NCBI RefSeq assembly: GCF_017592475.1
Contig: NZ_JAGFNP010000005.1
Location: forward strand, 124,001 to 188,000
Source: Glycomyces niveus
GTDB lineage: Bacteria > Actinomycetota > Actinomycetes > Mycobacteriales > Micromonosporaceae
Length of the DNA stretch: 64,000 nt
Direction: 5' to 3'
A model generated the notes under the pieces. The model had not been told where the DNA came from. It made no database searches and saw nothing but the letters and a program-made list of their open reading frames with translations. The first letter of the stretch is position 1. Every line of letters begins with the position of its first letter. The position numbers were made by a program, and so were the translations under genes. Of this stretch, positions 1-7,771 are shown piece by piece.

Positions 1-2
1 TC

Positions 3-173
3 GCGCACTGGGGCGCCGCGGCCCCGACGCTCCCGGCCGGCTGGAGCAGCACGACCTGGACGTTCTGGCAGTACACCGCGACCGGTTCGGTCCCGGGGAT
101 CTCCGGCAACGTCGACCGCGACCACTTCAACGGCGCGAGGGACCGCCTCATCGCCCTCGCCAACAACACTTAA
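3..173 (+). CDS. GH25 lysozyme-like protein, C-terminal fragment
   Basis: Only the last 56 codons are in the window, and the reading frame is open to the left edge. The residues WQYTATGSVPGISGNVDRDHF match the C-terminal strand and active-site rim of GH25 (Chalaropsis-type) muramidases, which cut the MurNAc-GlcNAc bond of peptidoglycan. The protein is presumably secreted, but the signal peptide lies outside. It ends at TAA just before a hairpin shared with the converging regulator gene. The next genes handle MurNAc and GlcNAc, which fits a role in liberating those sugars; that link is inference. Confidence 0.75.
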   Translation, partial: AHWGAAAPTLPAGWSSTTWTFWQYTATGSVPGISGNVDRDHFNGARDRLIALANNT

Positions 174-186
174 ACCGCACCAGTGC

Positions 187-215
187 AAGGCGGGGGTCCA
201 CAAGGCCCCCGCCTT
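187..215. terminator. Bidirectional terminator hairpin
   Basis: A perfect 10-bp stem (187-196 with 206-215) with a 9-nt loop sits between the converging lysozyme and regulator genes. Its outer pairs are AA/TT, so either strand gives a short T run. Confidence 0.7.
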
Positions 216-223
216 CGTCGTGC

Positions 224-1105
224 TCAGGCCCGCTGGCGTCCCGACACGGCCGCGGCGGTCGCGGCGAGGGCCTTCGCGGTCCGCTTGCGCTGCTTGGCCG
301 CTACGCCCACGAAGAGGCAGTCGACGACCATGAGTTGGGCGATGCGGCTGACCGTGGCCCCGGAGCGGAACGTGGTCTCGCGGGCGGCCGTGGTGAGGAC
401 CAGGTCGGCGGCCTTCGCCAGCGGGGACCGCGCGTGGTTGGTGATGGCGATCGTGGTCGCCTCGCGGTCGCGGGCGGACTCCAGGAACTCGACGGTCTCG
501 GTGGTGGCGCCCGAGTGGGAGATCGCGACGGCGACGTCCTTCGGGCCGGCGAGCGCGGTGGCGACGAGCGCGGCGTGCACGTCGGGCCAGGAGTACGCGG
601 TGGCGCCTATGCGGTGGAGCTTCTTGACGAGGTCGGCGGCGACGATTCCGGAGGCCTCGACGCCGAAGACGTCGATGCGGCCCGCGCCAGAGAGGGCGGC
701 GACGGCGGCTTCGCAGGCGGCCGTGTCGAGGGCGGCGGCGGTGTCGGTGATCGCGCCCATATCGGCGTAGCTGACCGTGGCGATGATGCGGGACATGTCG
801 GCGCCCGTGGGGATGTCGCCGCCCGCGATCTCGCGGTCCGGGCCCTCCCCGGTGCCGATGACGGCCTGCGCGGCCCGCATGCGAAGCTCTCGGTGCCCGG
901 AGAGGCCGAGGGAGCGGCAGAACCGCACCACGGTGGCCTCGGAGGTGCCCGCGGCGCGGGCGAGTTCGGTGATCGTGCGGGTCGAGGCGGCCTCGGGTTC
1001 GCGGATGATCTCTTGGGCGACCTTGGTCTCCGCCTTCGAGAGCGAGGGCAGGACGGATTTGATGAGCACCAGGAGGTTGGGCGTGTCGGTGCGGCTGGCA
1101 GGCAT
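224..1105 (-). CDS. MurR/RpiR family transcriptional regulator
   Basis: A 293-residue protein with the standard two-domain plan. An N-terminal HTH_6 (about residues 10-85, with the recognition stretch GTSEATVVRFCRSLG) is followed by a C-terminal SIS sugar-phosphate isomerase fold (about 130-270, with the phosphate-binding stretch ISHSGATTETVE). SIS domains of this family bind phosphosugars such as MurNAc-6-P or GlcNAc-6-P. The gene is divergent from murQ across about 100 bp that contains an inverted repeat (1173-1189), so it probably controls murQ and itself in response to MurNAc-6-P. Family assignment is firm; the effector is inferred. Confidence 0.9.
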   Translation of the reverse strand: MPASRTDTPNLLVLIKSVLPSLSKAETKVAQEIIREPEAASTRTITELARAAGTSEATVVRFCRSLGLSGHRELRMRAAQAVIGTGEGPDREIAGGDIPTGADMSRIIATVSYADMGAITDTAAALDTAACEAAVAALSGAGRIDVFGVEASGIVAADLVKKLHRIGATAYSWPDVHAALVATALAGPKDVAVAISHSGATTETVEFLESARDREATTIAITNHARSPLAKAADLVLTTAARETTFRSGATVSRIAQLMVVDCLFVGVAAKQRKRTAKALAATAAAVSGRQRA

Positions 1106-1172
1106 GACGAGACCTTACACCTGCGGGGGACTCGGGAAGGTGCGGCGCGATTCTTCATTTCCAGGCAGATGG

Positions 1173-1189
1173 ATGAAAATTCACTTCAT
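1173..1189. promoter_or_regulatory. Candidate MurR/RpiR operator
   Basis: The perfect inverted repeat ATGAA-N7-TTCAT lies between the divergent regulator and murQ, 19 bp before the murQ start. A further TTCATTTCC at 1154-1162 mirrors GGATGAAAA at 1171-1179. Position and symmetry suggest the binding site of the adjacent RpiR protein. Confidence 0.45.
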
Positions 1190-1207
1190 TGCGCTAGGCT
1201 CGCAACT

Positions 1208-2137
1208 GTGAGTGAGACGACCGAGCGCCTGAAGGCGCGCACGCAGCTGGCGGCCTTGGCGACCGAGCAGGCCGACCCCCGCTACGCCGAGATCGAGCGG
1301 CTCTCGACCCTCGACTTGGCGCGCACCATGAACGAGGCGGACGCGAGCGTCCCGGCCGCGGTCGCCGCGGTGCTCCCGGAAGTGGCCGCCGCGATCGACG
1401 CCGTGGCCGACCGGCTCGCGAAGGGCGGGCGGCTGCGGTACGTGGGGGCCGGGACGGCCGGGCGGATGGCGGTCATGGACGCGGCCGAGTGCCCGCCGAC
1501 GTTCTCCACCGACCCTGAACTGGTGAAGGCGATCATCGCGGGCGGCAAGGCCGCCGAAGGCGGTGCGGTGGAAGGGACCGAGGACGACGCGGCCGCCGGG
1601 GCCGCGGCGATGGCCGCCGAGCGCATCGGCCCGGAGGACGCGGTGGTGGGTCTGGCGGCGAGCGGCCGGACGCCGTTCGTGGTGGCGGCGGTCGAGGAGG
1701 CGCGGCGGCGCGGGGCGCTCACCGTGGGGCTCTCGTGCAACCGCGACACGCGCCTGTCGGCGGCGGCCGAGCACCGCATCGAGGTCGAGGTCGGGCCCGA
1801 GGTCGTGGCGGGGTCGACGCGGCTGAAGTCGGGGACCGCGCAGAAGTTCGTGCTCAACATGATCTCGACGATCTCGATGGTGCGCTTGGGGAAGGTCTAC
1901 CGGAACTACATGGTGGACATGCGGGTCGCGAACTCGAAGCTGGCGGCGCGCGCGGTGCGGATGATCCGCGAGATCACCGGCGCCGACGCCGAGGCGGCGG
2001 AGACCGCCCTGGCGGCGTCCGGCGAGCACGTCAAGACCGCGGTGGTCATGCTCGAGCTCGGAGTCGATGCGGCAGCAGCGAAAGCGAAACTGGAGGCGGC
2101 CGAGGGGCGTCTATCGGGGGCGCTGGGCGCGGTTTGA
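1208..2137 (+). CDS. murQ: N-acetylmuramic acid 6-phosphate etherase
   Basis: MurQ cleaves the lactyl ether of MurNAc-6-P to give GlcNAc-6-P and D-lactate in the cytoplasm, the committed step of muramic acid recycling. The 309-residue product has the SIS fold and the family signature around residues 82-99 (GTAGRM, then DAAECPPTF with the likely catalytic Glu94), plus AGSTRLKSGTAQK later. The usual GTSGRL reads GTAGRM here. GTG 1208 was chosen because it opens the conserved N terminus. The reading frame extends far upstream without homology. A TAGGCT hexamer at 1195-1200 ends 7 bases before this start, suggesting a leaderless mRNA. Confidence 0.93.
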   Translation: MSETTERLKARTQLAALATEQADPRYAEIERLSTLDLARTMNEADASVPAAVAAVLPEVAAAIDAVADRLAKGGRLRYVGAGTAGRMAVMDAAECPPTFSTDPELVKAIIAGGKAAEGGAVEGTEDDAAAGAAAMAAERIGPEDAVVGLAASGRTPFVVAAVEEARRRGALTVGLSCNRDTRLSAAAEHRIEVEVGPEVVAGSTRLKSGTAQKFVLNMISTISMVRLGKVYRNYMVDMRVANSKLAARAVRMIREITGADAEAAETALAASGEHVKTAVVMLELGVDAAAAKAKLEAAEGRLSGALGAV

Positions 2138-2179
2138 GCGCAAGGGTGGTCTGTCTGGGCGGCGATTCGGAGCCGCCCC

Positions 2180-2217
2180 CGAATCGAGTGTCGCACCTGG
2201 GTGCGACACTCGATTCG
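2180..2217. terminator. Strong convergent terminator hairpin
   Basis: A perfect 17-bp stem (2180-2196 with 2201-2217) closed by a 4-nt CTGG loop lies between converging murQ and the kinase gene. There is no long T tract, but the stem is exceptionally stable. Confidence 0.7.
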
Positions 2218-2234
2218 CGTGAGACGATTTCGCC

Positions 2235-3188
2235 CTAGCGCCAGGCGAGTTGGCGGTGGAGGCGGACTCGTGCTTCGGGGTCCGTGACGAAGGCGCTGGC
2301 GGCCATCCAGGCCGCTCCGATGGCCGGGTCGGTGGCCTTGCTGATGCCGGCCTTGGGGTAGACGAGGCGGAACCGCTCTTGGAGGAGCGCCGCGATGGGG
2401 GTCGGGCGGGTCAGGAGGCTGCCGGCCATGACGATCGGGAGTTCGCGGTCGACGACGTAGGACACCGATTCGGCGAGGTGCCCGACGGCGCGCGCGACGA
2501 TCGACTCGGCGACCGGGTCGCCGCCGTCCGCGGCCTCGCACACGAGCGCGGAGAAGCGCGAGAGCCGCACCGGCGGGTCCGCCATGCACTTGGCCACCAA
2601 CGCACCTGAGCGGCGCTTGTCCGGCGCGATCGCGGCGATGATGGCTTCGACGAGGCGTCCGCCGGGGCCGTTGCCGTCGATGTGCCGCAGGGCGGCGCGC
2701 ACCGCCTCGCGGCCGAGCCAGAAACCCGAGCCCGCGTCGCCGAAGAGCCAGCCGTAGCCGTCCGAGCGCAGCGCCGGGGTGCGGTCGCGGATCGCGAACG
2801 CCACCGCGCCCGTTCCTGAGACCACGACCGTGCCGTCAGGCGCGGACGAGCCGGCCGCGAAAGCGATCACCGCGTCCGAGACGACCTCGACCTCGCAGTC
2901 GGTCGCGAAGCGCCGTTTCAGGTCCGCGGAGAGCTCGCGTACCTCTTCGGTGAGCGAGAGTGCGCCCGCGGTGCCGACGCAGACCGCGCCGACCTCGGCC
3001 GGGTCGATGCCGCCCAGCGCCCGCTGGAACGCCAAGGCCATGTTGGACAGCGCGATCTCCCGGTCGCCGCCGACCGGATTGGCCGGTCCTGACGCGCCGG
3101 TGCCGAGCACCGCGCCGCTTTCGTCGATGAGAACGGCGCGGCTGCTGGTCCCGCCGGCGTCAAGGCCGACGGCGAGTCTTGCGTGCAT
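2235..3188 (-). CDS. BadF-family amino-sugar kinase (NagK/MurK-like)
   Basis: A 317-residue ASKHA-fold kinase of the BadF/BadG/BcrA/BcrD type. The phosphate-1 motif LDAGGTSSRAV is at residues 9-19, and VVSGTGAVA and GDAGSGFWLG follow. Members phosphorylate N-acetylglucosamine (NagK), and the clostridial MurK member phosphorylates both MurNAc and GlcNAc. Here it converges on murQ and diverges from a second RpiR gene and an NgcEFG-like importer. It could therefore supply MurNAc-6-P for MurQ and/or GlcNAc-6-P. The fold is certain and substrate choice is inferred. It replaces the PTS phosphorylation used by enterobacteria. Confidence 0.85.
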   Translation of the reverse strand: MHARLAVGLDAGGTSSRAVLIDESGAVLGTGASGPANPVGGDREIALSNMALAFQRALGGIDPAEVGAVCVGTAGALSLTEEVRELSADLKRRFATDCEVEVVSDAVIAFAAGSSAPDGTVVVSGTGAVAFAIRDRTPALRSDGYGWLFGDAGSGFWLGREAVRAALRHIDGNGPGGRLVEAIIAAIAPDKRRSGALVAKCMADPPVRLSRFSALVCEAADGGDPVAESIVARAVGHLAESVSYVVDRELPIVMAGSLLTRPTPIAALLQERFRLVYPKAGISKATDPAIGAAWMAASAFVTDPEARVRLHRQLAWR

Positions 3189-3227
3189 GTGGGGTCCCCG
3201 CTCCTTGCGATACCAGCAGTATCCGCC

Positions 3228-3243
3228 TTCGGTGCAAACCAGT
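3228..3243 (-). promoter_or_regulatory. Weak DasR-like (dre) site candidate
   Basis: On the minus strand this reads ACTGGTTTGCACCGAA. The first half matches the streptomycete DasR consensus ACTGGTCTAGACCAGT exactly and the second half only in ACC. It lies in the divergent control region of the amino-sugar kinase and the second RpiR gene. The match is too degenerate to assert binding. Confidence 0.2.
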
Positions 3244-3262
3244 AAAAATAATTCTCATGAAC

Positions 3263-3292
3263 TTGACACGAGTGTGGCATAGGTAATAGTTT
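3263..3292 (+). promoter_or_regulatory. Promoter of the RpiR-ngcEFG unit
   Basis: A consensus -35 TTGACA (3263-3268) is followed after 18 bp by TAGTTT (3287-3292). It sits in an AT-rich stretch directly ahead of the RpiR start, and the kinase gene diverges from it. Confidence 0.55.
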
Positions 3293-3323
3293 TTCTTGCA
3301 TCCACCTCCCGAAGGGGATGCCA

Positions 3324-4244
3324 ATGGAGCAAACCAGCCCAGAAGCCCCCGTCGCGGCCGGCGTCCTCGCACGGATCCGCCACGGCGCAGCCGAACTGTC
3401 CGAAGCCATGTCGAAAGTGGCCGACCAAGTACTGGCCGACCCCGAAGCCGCTGCGCGAGCCACCATCATGGACCTCGCCGAGCTCTCCGGTACCTCCCCG
3501 GGGACCATCACACGATTCTGCCGTCATCTCGGATATGACGGTTACGCCGCCCTCAGGGTTGCAATCGCGACCGAAACAGGTCGCGCCTCCGCCCGCCGCG
3601 AGACCGGATGGGACGTCAACATCGGGCAGGAGATAGCCCCCTCCGACCCCCTCGAGCAGGTCCTCAAGCAGCTCATCACCATCGACGCCGCGATGCTCCG
3701 CGACACCGTCGACACCCTCGACCTCACCGCCGTCGAACGCGTCGCCGCTAGCGTCTGCGACGCCCGCCGCGTCGACGTCTACGGCGTCGGCACCAGTGCG
3801 ATCGTCGCCCGCGAACTCCAGATGGGCTTCTACCGCACCGGCGTCGCCGCCTGGGTGTGGACGGAGGTCCACGACGCCCTCGCCAGCGCCGCCCTCCTCG
3901 GCGACGGCGACGTCGCCTTCGCCGTCTCCCTCTCAGGCTCCACCGCCGAAGTGATCGAGATGCTCTCCGAGGCCGACAGCCGCGGCGCCCTCACCGTCGC
4001 CCTCACCGGCGACGGCGACTCCGCGCTCGCCGAGATCGCCGACATCTGCCTCGTCTCGGCCACCACCCGCACCGGCCACCGCGCCGACCTGCTCGCCTCC
4101 CGGCATTCCGCGCTGCTCGTCGCCGACCTCGTCCACATCGCGGTCGCGCAGCGGCGCTTCCCTGCAGCGCTCGAGGCCTTGGAGTCCCGGGCCCGAGCCG
4201 TGGTCGGCCACCGGCCGGCCCGACAACGGAACGGGGCGAGCTGA
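3324..4244 (+). CDS. MurR/RpiR family transcriptional regulator (second copy)
   Basis: A 306-residue RpiR-type regulator: N-terminal HTH (ELSGTSPGTITRFCRHLGYDGYAALR, about residues 45-75) and SIS domain with the sugar-phosphate loop VSLSGSTAEV. ATG 3324 was chosen over ATG 3318 because the Shine-Dalgarno GAAGGGG (3311-3317) abuts the earlier codon and is correctly spaced from the later one. It is co-directional with the importer genes 58 bp downstream and divergent from the kinase, so it probably senses the phosphorylated form of the imported sugar. It is clearly diverged from the RpiR copy at 224-1105, so the two likely have different effectors or operators. Confidence 0.9.
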   Translation: MEQTSPEAPVAAGVLARIRHGAAELSEAMSKVADQVLADPEAAARATIMDLAELSGTSPGTITRFCRHLGYDGYAALRVAIATETGRASARRETGWDVNIGQEIAPSDPLEQVLKQLITIDAAMLRDTVDTLDLTAVERVAASVCDARRVDVYGVGTSAIVARELQMGFYRTGVAAWVWTEVHDALASAALLGDGDVAFAVSLSGSTAEVIEMLSEADSRGALTVALTGDGDSALAEIADICLVSATTRTGHRADLLASRHSALLVADLVHIAVAQRRFPAALEALESRARAVVGHRPARQRNGAS

Positions 4245-4302
4245 CCCTCCCGCCGTCCACCAGCGGTCCTGCCCACCCTGCTACCCCTTGAAGGAGCGAC
4301 CC

Positions 4303-5709
4303 ATGAGGAACACTGCAGCCGACAAGCAACCGATATTCAACCGCCGCAACCTGTTCGGCGCCACCGCAGCCGGACTCGCCGCCTCCTCGCTGGCGGCCTG
4401 CGCCACCAGCGGCAGCGACGACGAGGGCGGCGAGGTCACCGTGGGGGAGGACGCCGAGAACCCCTTCGGCGTCGACCCCAAGGCCCCCTTGGACGTCGTC
4501 ATCTTCGACGGCGGCTTCGGCAACGAGTACGCCGTCGCCCACCAGGAGATCTACAAGCGCGCCTTCCCCGACGCCGAGATCACCCACCTGGCCACGCAGG
4601 CCATCGCCGAGACCCAGCAGCCGCGCTTCGCCGAAGGCAAGCCCGCCGACGTCCTCGACAACTCCGGCGCCCAGCAGATCCCCATGGACGCCCTCGTCGG
4701 CGACGGCGAGCTCGCCGAGCTCACCCCGCTGCTCGACGCCCCCTCCTACGACGACCCGGAACTCACCGTCCGCGACACCCTCCGCGAGGGCGTGCTCGAA
4801 GCGGGCACCTTCAACGGCAAGGTCTTCGCCCTCAACTACGTGTTCAACGCCTGGACGATCTGGTACGACGCCAAGCTCTTCCGCGACCAGGGCTGGACCC
4901 CGCCGACCACGTGGGACGAGATGATCGCCCTCTGCCCCACCATCAAGGCCGCCGGGATCGCGCCGTGGACCTACGCCGGCCAGCACCCCGTCTACCTCTA
5001 CGACATGTTCCTCATGCTCGCCGGCCGCCACGGCGGCGTCCAGGTCCTCAAGGACATCGACAACCTCAAGGCGGGCGCCTGGGAGCACGAGTCGGTGGCG
5101 CTGGCGGCCGAGGCGATGCACAGCATCGGCGCGTCAGGGTTCCTCCTCGAGGGCAGCGCGGGCATCGACCACATCCAGTCGCAGACGGCCTTCAACAACA
5201 ACGAGGCCGCGTTCCTGCCGTGCGGGTCCTGGCTCCCCAACGAGCAGAAGGCGATCGCGCCCGCCGACTTCGAGTACGCCCCGATGGGCGTGCCCGCGCT
5301 GGCCGGCAGCGTCCAGCCCGGGCTCATCAGCGCGGGCGGCGACGAGCCGTTCGTGGTGCCCAAGAACGCGACCAACCTCGCCGGCGCGTACGAGTACCTG
5401 CGGATCATGCTCTCCAAGGAGGGCTCGCAGATCTTCGGCGACACCGTGCAGGCCGCCACCGTCGTCAAGGGCGTCGCGCTCGACAACGAGGCCGCCAAGA
5501 TGACCGACGCGCTGGTGTCCAATCCGGACGACATGTTCCAGCCGCAGTTCCGGTACTGGTACACGAAGATGAACGAGGAGGTGCGGCCCGCGCTCGGCCA
5601 GCTCATCAACGCCGAGTCGACGCCCGAGGAGTTCCTCCAGCGGATGCAGGCCGTCGCGGACGAGACCGCCGCCGACGACACCATCGAGAAGTTCACCCAC
5701 GAGGACTAG
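4303..5709 (+). CDS. NgcE-like sugar-binding lipoprotein of ABC importer
   Basis: A 468-residue extracellular solute-binding protein. The N terminus has a twin arginine (RRNLF, residues 14-18) and a lipobox LAAC with Cys33, so it is probably a Tat-exported lipoprotein on the outer membrane face. DNSGAQ, LTPLLDAPSYDDP, VRDTLREG and GIAPWTYAG match the streptomycete NgcE family, which binds N-acetylglucosamine and N,N'-diacetylchitobiose. ATG 4303 is preceded by AAGGAG at 4291-4296; a TTG at 4288 is less likely. It opens a three-gene importer. With MurQ and the kinase nearby, amino sugars or muropeptide sugars are the likely cargo. Confidence 0.88.
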   Translation: MRNTAADKQPIFNRRNLFGATAAGLAASSLAACATSGSDDEGGEVTVGEDAENPFGVDPKAPLDVVIFDGGFGNEYAVAHQEIYKRAFPDAEITHLATQAIAETQQPRFAEGKPADVLDNSGAQQIPMDALVGDGELAELTPLLDAPSYDDPELTVRDTLREGVLEAGTFNGKVFALNYVFNAWTIWYDAKLFRDQGWTPPTTWDEMIALCPTIKAAGIAPWTYAGQHPVYLYDMFLMLAGRHGGVQVLKDIDNLKAGAWEHESVALAAEAMHSIGASGFLLEGSAGIDHIQSQTAFNNNEAAFLPCGSWLPNEQKAIAPADFEYAPMGVPALAGSVQPGLISAGGDEPFVVPKNATNLAGAYEYLRIMLSKEGSQIFGDTVQAATVVKGVALDNEAAKMTDALVSNPDDMFQPQFRYWYTKMNEEVRPALGQLINAESTPEEFLQRMQAVADETAADDTIEKFTHED

Positions 5710-5735
5710 TCGAACGCGAGAGGAGGGCCTGGGCT

Positions 5736-6659
5736 GTGAAGCACGGCAGGTACCCGTTCATCCTGAGCTTCCTGGCGCTGCCGGTGGGGCTGTACGCCTG
5801 GCTGGTGATCCTGCCGTTCGCCCAGGCCTTCCAGATCTCCCTGACCGACTGGTCGGGGTCGTCGAACTCGTTCGAGTACATCGGGTTCGACAACTACGCG
5901 AACCTGTTCAAGGACGAGCGGCTGGTGCTGCCGGCCTTGCGGCACACGGGGATCATCCTGGTGGTGCTGCCGCTCGTGACGATCGCGCTGGGCCTGTTCT
6001 TCGCGTTCATGCTCAACCTCGGCGGCCGGGTCCGCCGGGGCCGCATCGAAGGCGTGCGCGGGGCCCGGTTCCACAAGGTCGTCTACTTCTTCCCGCAGGT
6101 GCTGTCGGTGGCGATCATCGGCATCCTGTGGAAGCAGGTGTATGCGCCCGAGAACTTCGGCGGGCTCATCACCGGGGCGCTGACCGCGGTGGGGCTCCCG
6201 GCCCCGGTCAACGGGTTCCTGGCCGACACGCGGTTCGTGCTCGCGGCCGTGATCGGCGTGCTCGTGTGGAGCGCGGTCGGCTTCTACCTGGTGTTCTTCT
6301 CGTCGGCGATGGCGTCGATCCCGCGCGACCTCTACGAGGCGGCCGTGATCGACGGGGCCGGGCGCGGCCCGATGTTCTTCCGGATCACGCTGCCGCTGCT
6401 GTGGGACTCGGTGCAGACGGCGTGGATCTACCTCTCGATCGTCGCCCTCGACGTGTTCGTCCTCATCTACATGATGACGCCCGAGCGCGGCGGCCCCGAC
6501 GCGGCGAGCGAAGTGGTCGGCGGCGTCATCTGGAAGTACGCGTTCAACCACGGCGAGCAGGCGTTCGCGTCGGCGCTGGGCGTGGTCCTGTTCTTCGCCG
6601 CCCTGTCCTTGGCGGTCGTGTCGCTGCGGTTCGGCCGCCGCGAGCGGATCGAGTTCTGA
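5736..6659 (+). CDS. NgcF-like sugar ABC transporter permease
   Basis: A 307-residue MalF-type membrane permease with about six transmembrane helices and the ATPase-coupling EAA loop near DLYEAAVIDGAGRGPMFFRI. GTG 5736 follows AGGAGG (5721-5726) at a good distance. It lies 26 bp after the binding-protein gene and 8 bp before the second permease. No ATP-binding subunit is encoded in the cluster. Actinomycete NgcEFG systems rely on a shared MsiK-type ATPase encoded elsewhere. Confidence 0.87.
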   Translation: MKHGRYPFILSFLALPVGLYAWLVILPFAQAFQISLTDWSGSSNSFEYIGFDNYANLFKDERLVLPALRHTGIILVVLPLVTIALGLFFAFMLNLGGRVRRGRIEGVRGARFHKVVYFFPQVLSVAIIGILWKQVYAPENFGGLITGALTAVGLPAPVNGFLADTRFVLAAVIGVLVWSAVGFYLVFFSSAMASIPRDLYEAAVIDGAGRGPMFFRITLPLLWDSVQTAWIYLSIVALDVFVLIYMMTPERGGPDAASEVVGGVIWKYAFNHGEQAFASALGVVLFFAALSLAVVSLRFGRRERIEF

Positions 6660-6667
6660 GGAGCGAC

Positions 6668-7588
6668 ATGGCAACCGACACCGCCCCCGGCAGCACCGCC
6701 GAAGGCGAGGCCTCCACGGAGGCCCCGACCGCGCGGACCCCGCAGCGCGCCCCGCGCCCCGAAGGGAACGTGCTCAACGTCTTCTCCCACGGCTTCCTGT
6801 GGCTGTGGGCGCTCATGGTGATCGTCCCCGTGGTCTGGATCGTCATGTCCTCCTTCAAGACCACGCGGGAGATCGCCTCCGATCCGCTGGGCCTGCCGGC
6901 GGCGCCGCACTGGGCGAACTACCTGAACGCCTGGACGAACGGCAACATCGGCGGCTACTTCCTCAACACCGTGACCGTGCTGGTCTTCAGCGTCACCGGC
7001 ACGATGCTCCTGGGCGCCATGGCCGCGTATGTGCTGGCGCGCTACGAGTTCCCCGGGAACCGCGTCGTGTACTTCGGGTTCGCCGCCGGGATGATGTTCC
7101 CGGTGTTCCTGGCCCTGTTCCCGCTGTTCAAGACCCTGCAGAACGTGTCGCTGCTGAACACGTACACCGGCCTGGTGATCGTGTACATCGCGTACTCGCT
7201 GCCGTTCACGGTCTTCTTCCTGACCGCGTTCTTCCGAACGCTCCCCACGGGTGTGGCCGAGGCCGCGGTCGTCGACGGGGCCGGGCACTACCGCCTGTTC
7301 TTCCAGGTCATGCTGCCCATGGCCAAGCCCGGGCTGGTGGCGATCACGATCTTCAACGTCATCGGCCAGTGGAACCAGTTCCTGCTGCCGCTGGTGCTCC
7401 TGGGCCGCAACCCCGACGACGCGATGATCTCCCAGGGCCTGGCCAACCTCGCGCTGCGCCAAGGCTACGAAGGGGACTCGGGCGCGCTGTTCGCCGGGAC
7501 CGTGCTCGCCATGATCCCGATCTTCATCGCGTACGTGCTCTTCCAGCGCCAGATCCAGGCCGGCCTCACCGCGGGGGCCATCAAGTAG
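6668..7588 (+). CDS. NgcG-like sugar ABC transporter permease
   Basis: A 306-residue MalG-type permease with a hydrophilic, Pro/Ala/Thr-rich cytoplasmic N terminus of about 35 residues and then about six transmembrane helices. The coupling loop reads GVAEAAVVDGAGHYRLFFQV. The Shine-Dalgarno GAGGAG overlaps the stop region of the preceding permease, indicating translational coupling. It is the last gene of the importer operon, and the next gene starts after a 183-bp gap with its own palindrome. Confidence 0.87.
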   Translation: MATDTAPGSTAEGEASTEAPTARTPQRAPRPEGNVLNVFSHGFLWLWALMVIVPVVWIVMSSFKTTREIASDPLGLPAAPHWANYLNAWTNGNIGGYFLNTVTVLVFSVTGTMLLGAMAAYVLARYEFPGNRVVYFGFAAGMMFPVFLALFPLFKTLQNVSLLNTYTGLVIVYIAYSLPFTVFFLTAFFRTLPTGVAEAAVVDGAGHYRLFFQVMLPMAKPGLVAITIFNVIGQWNQFLLPLVLLGRNPDDAMISQGLANLALRQGYEGDSGALFAGTVLAMIPIFIAYVLFQRQIQAGLTAGAIK

Positions 7589-7716
7589 CACTCACCCGCA
7601 CCGGTCGTGCGTCGCCCCAGCGCACGCTGCGAATCGACGGCTCGCGAGCTTCGCCGAAAGGAGTTAATCAACGGGTTTGTCGAAGGGTGTTTACAAGGGT
7701 TCGAATCTGTGGAAAT

Positions 7717-7732
7717 ATCGAAATGATTCGAT
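7717..7732. promoter_or_regulatory. Palindromic operator before GH43 gene
   Basis: A perfect 6-bp inverted repeat, ATCGAA-ATGA-TTCGAT, with an extra TTCGAA at 7700-7705. It lies 40 bp before the GH43 start in an AT-rich patch, so it probably binds a dimeric sugar-responsive repressor. Which regulator is unknown. Confidence 0.4.
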
Positions 7733-7771
7733 CACGCCCTTTCCCTTGGGGCGCCCGCGAAGGAGACGACG

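Noticed and set aside
335..1207. Long in-frame extension upstream of murQ.
   Set aside because: It lies antisense to the RpiR gene and translates to low-complexity Gly/Asp/Arg sequence; MurQ homology begins at GTG 1208.
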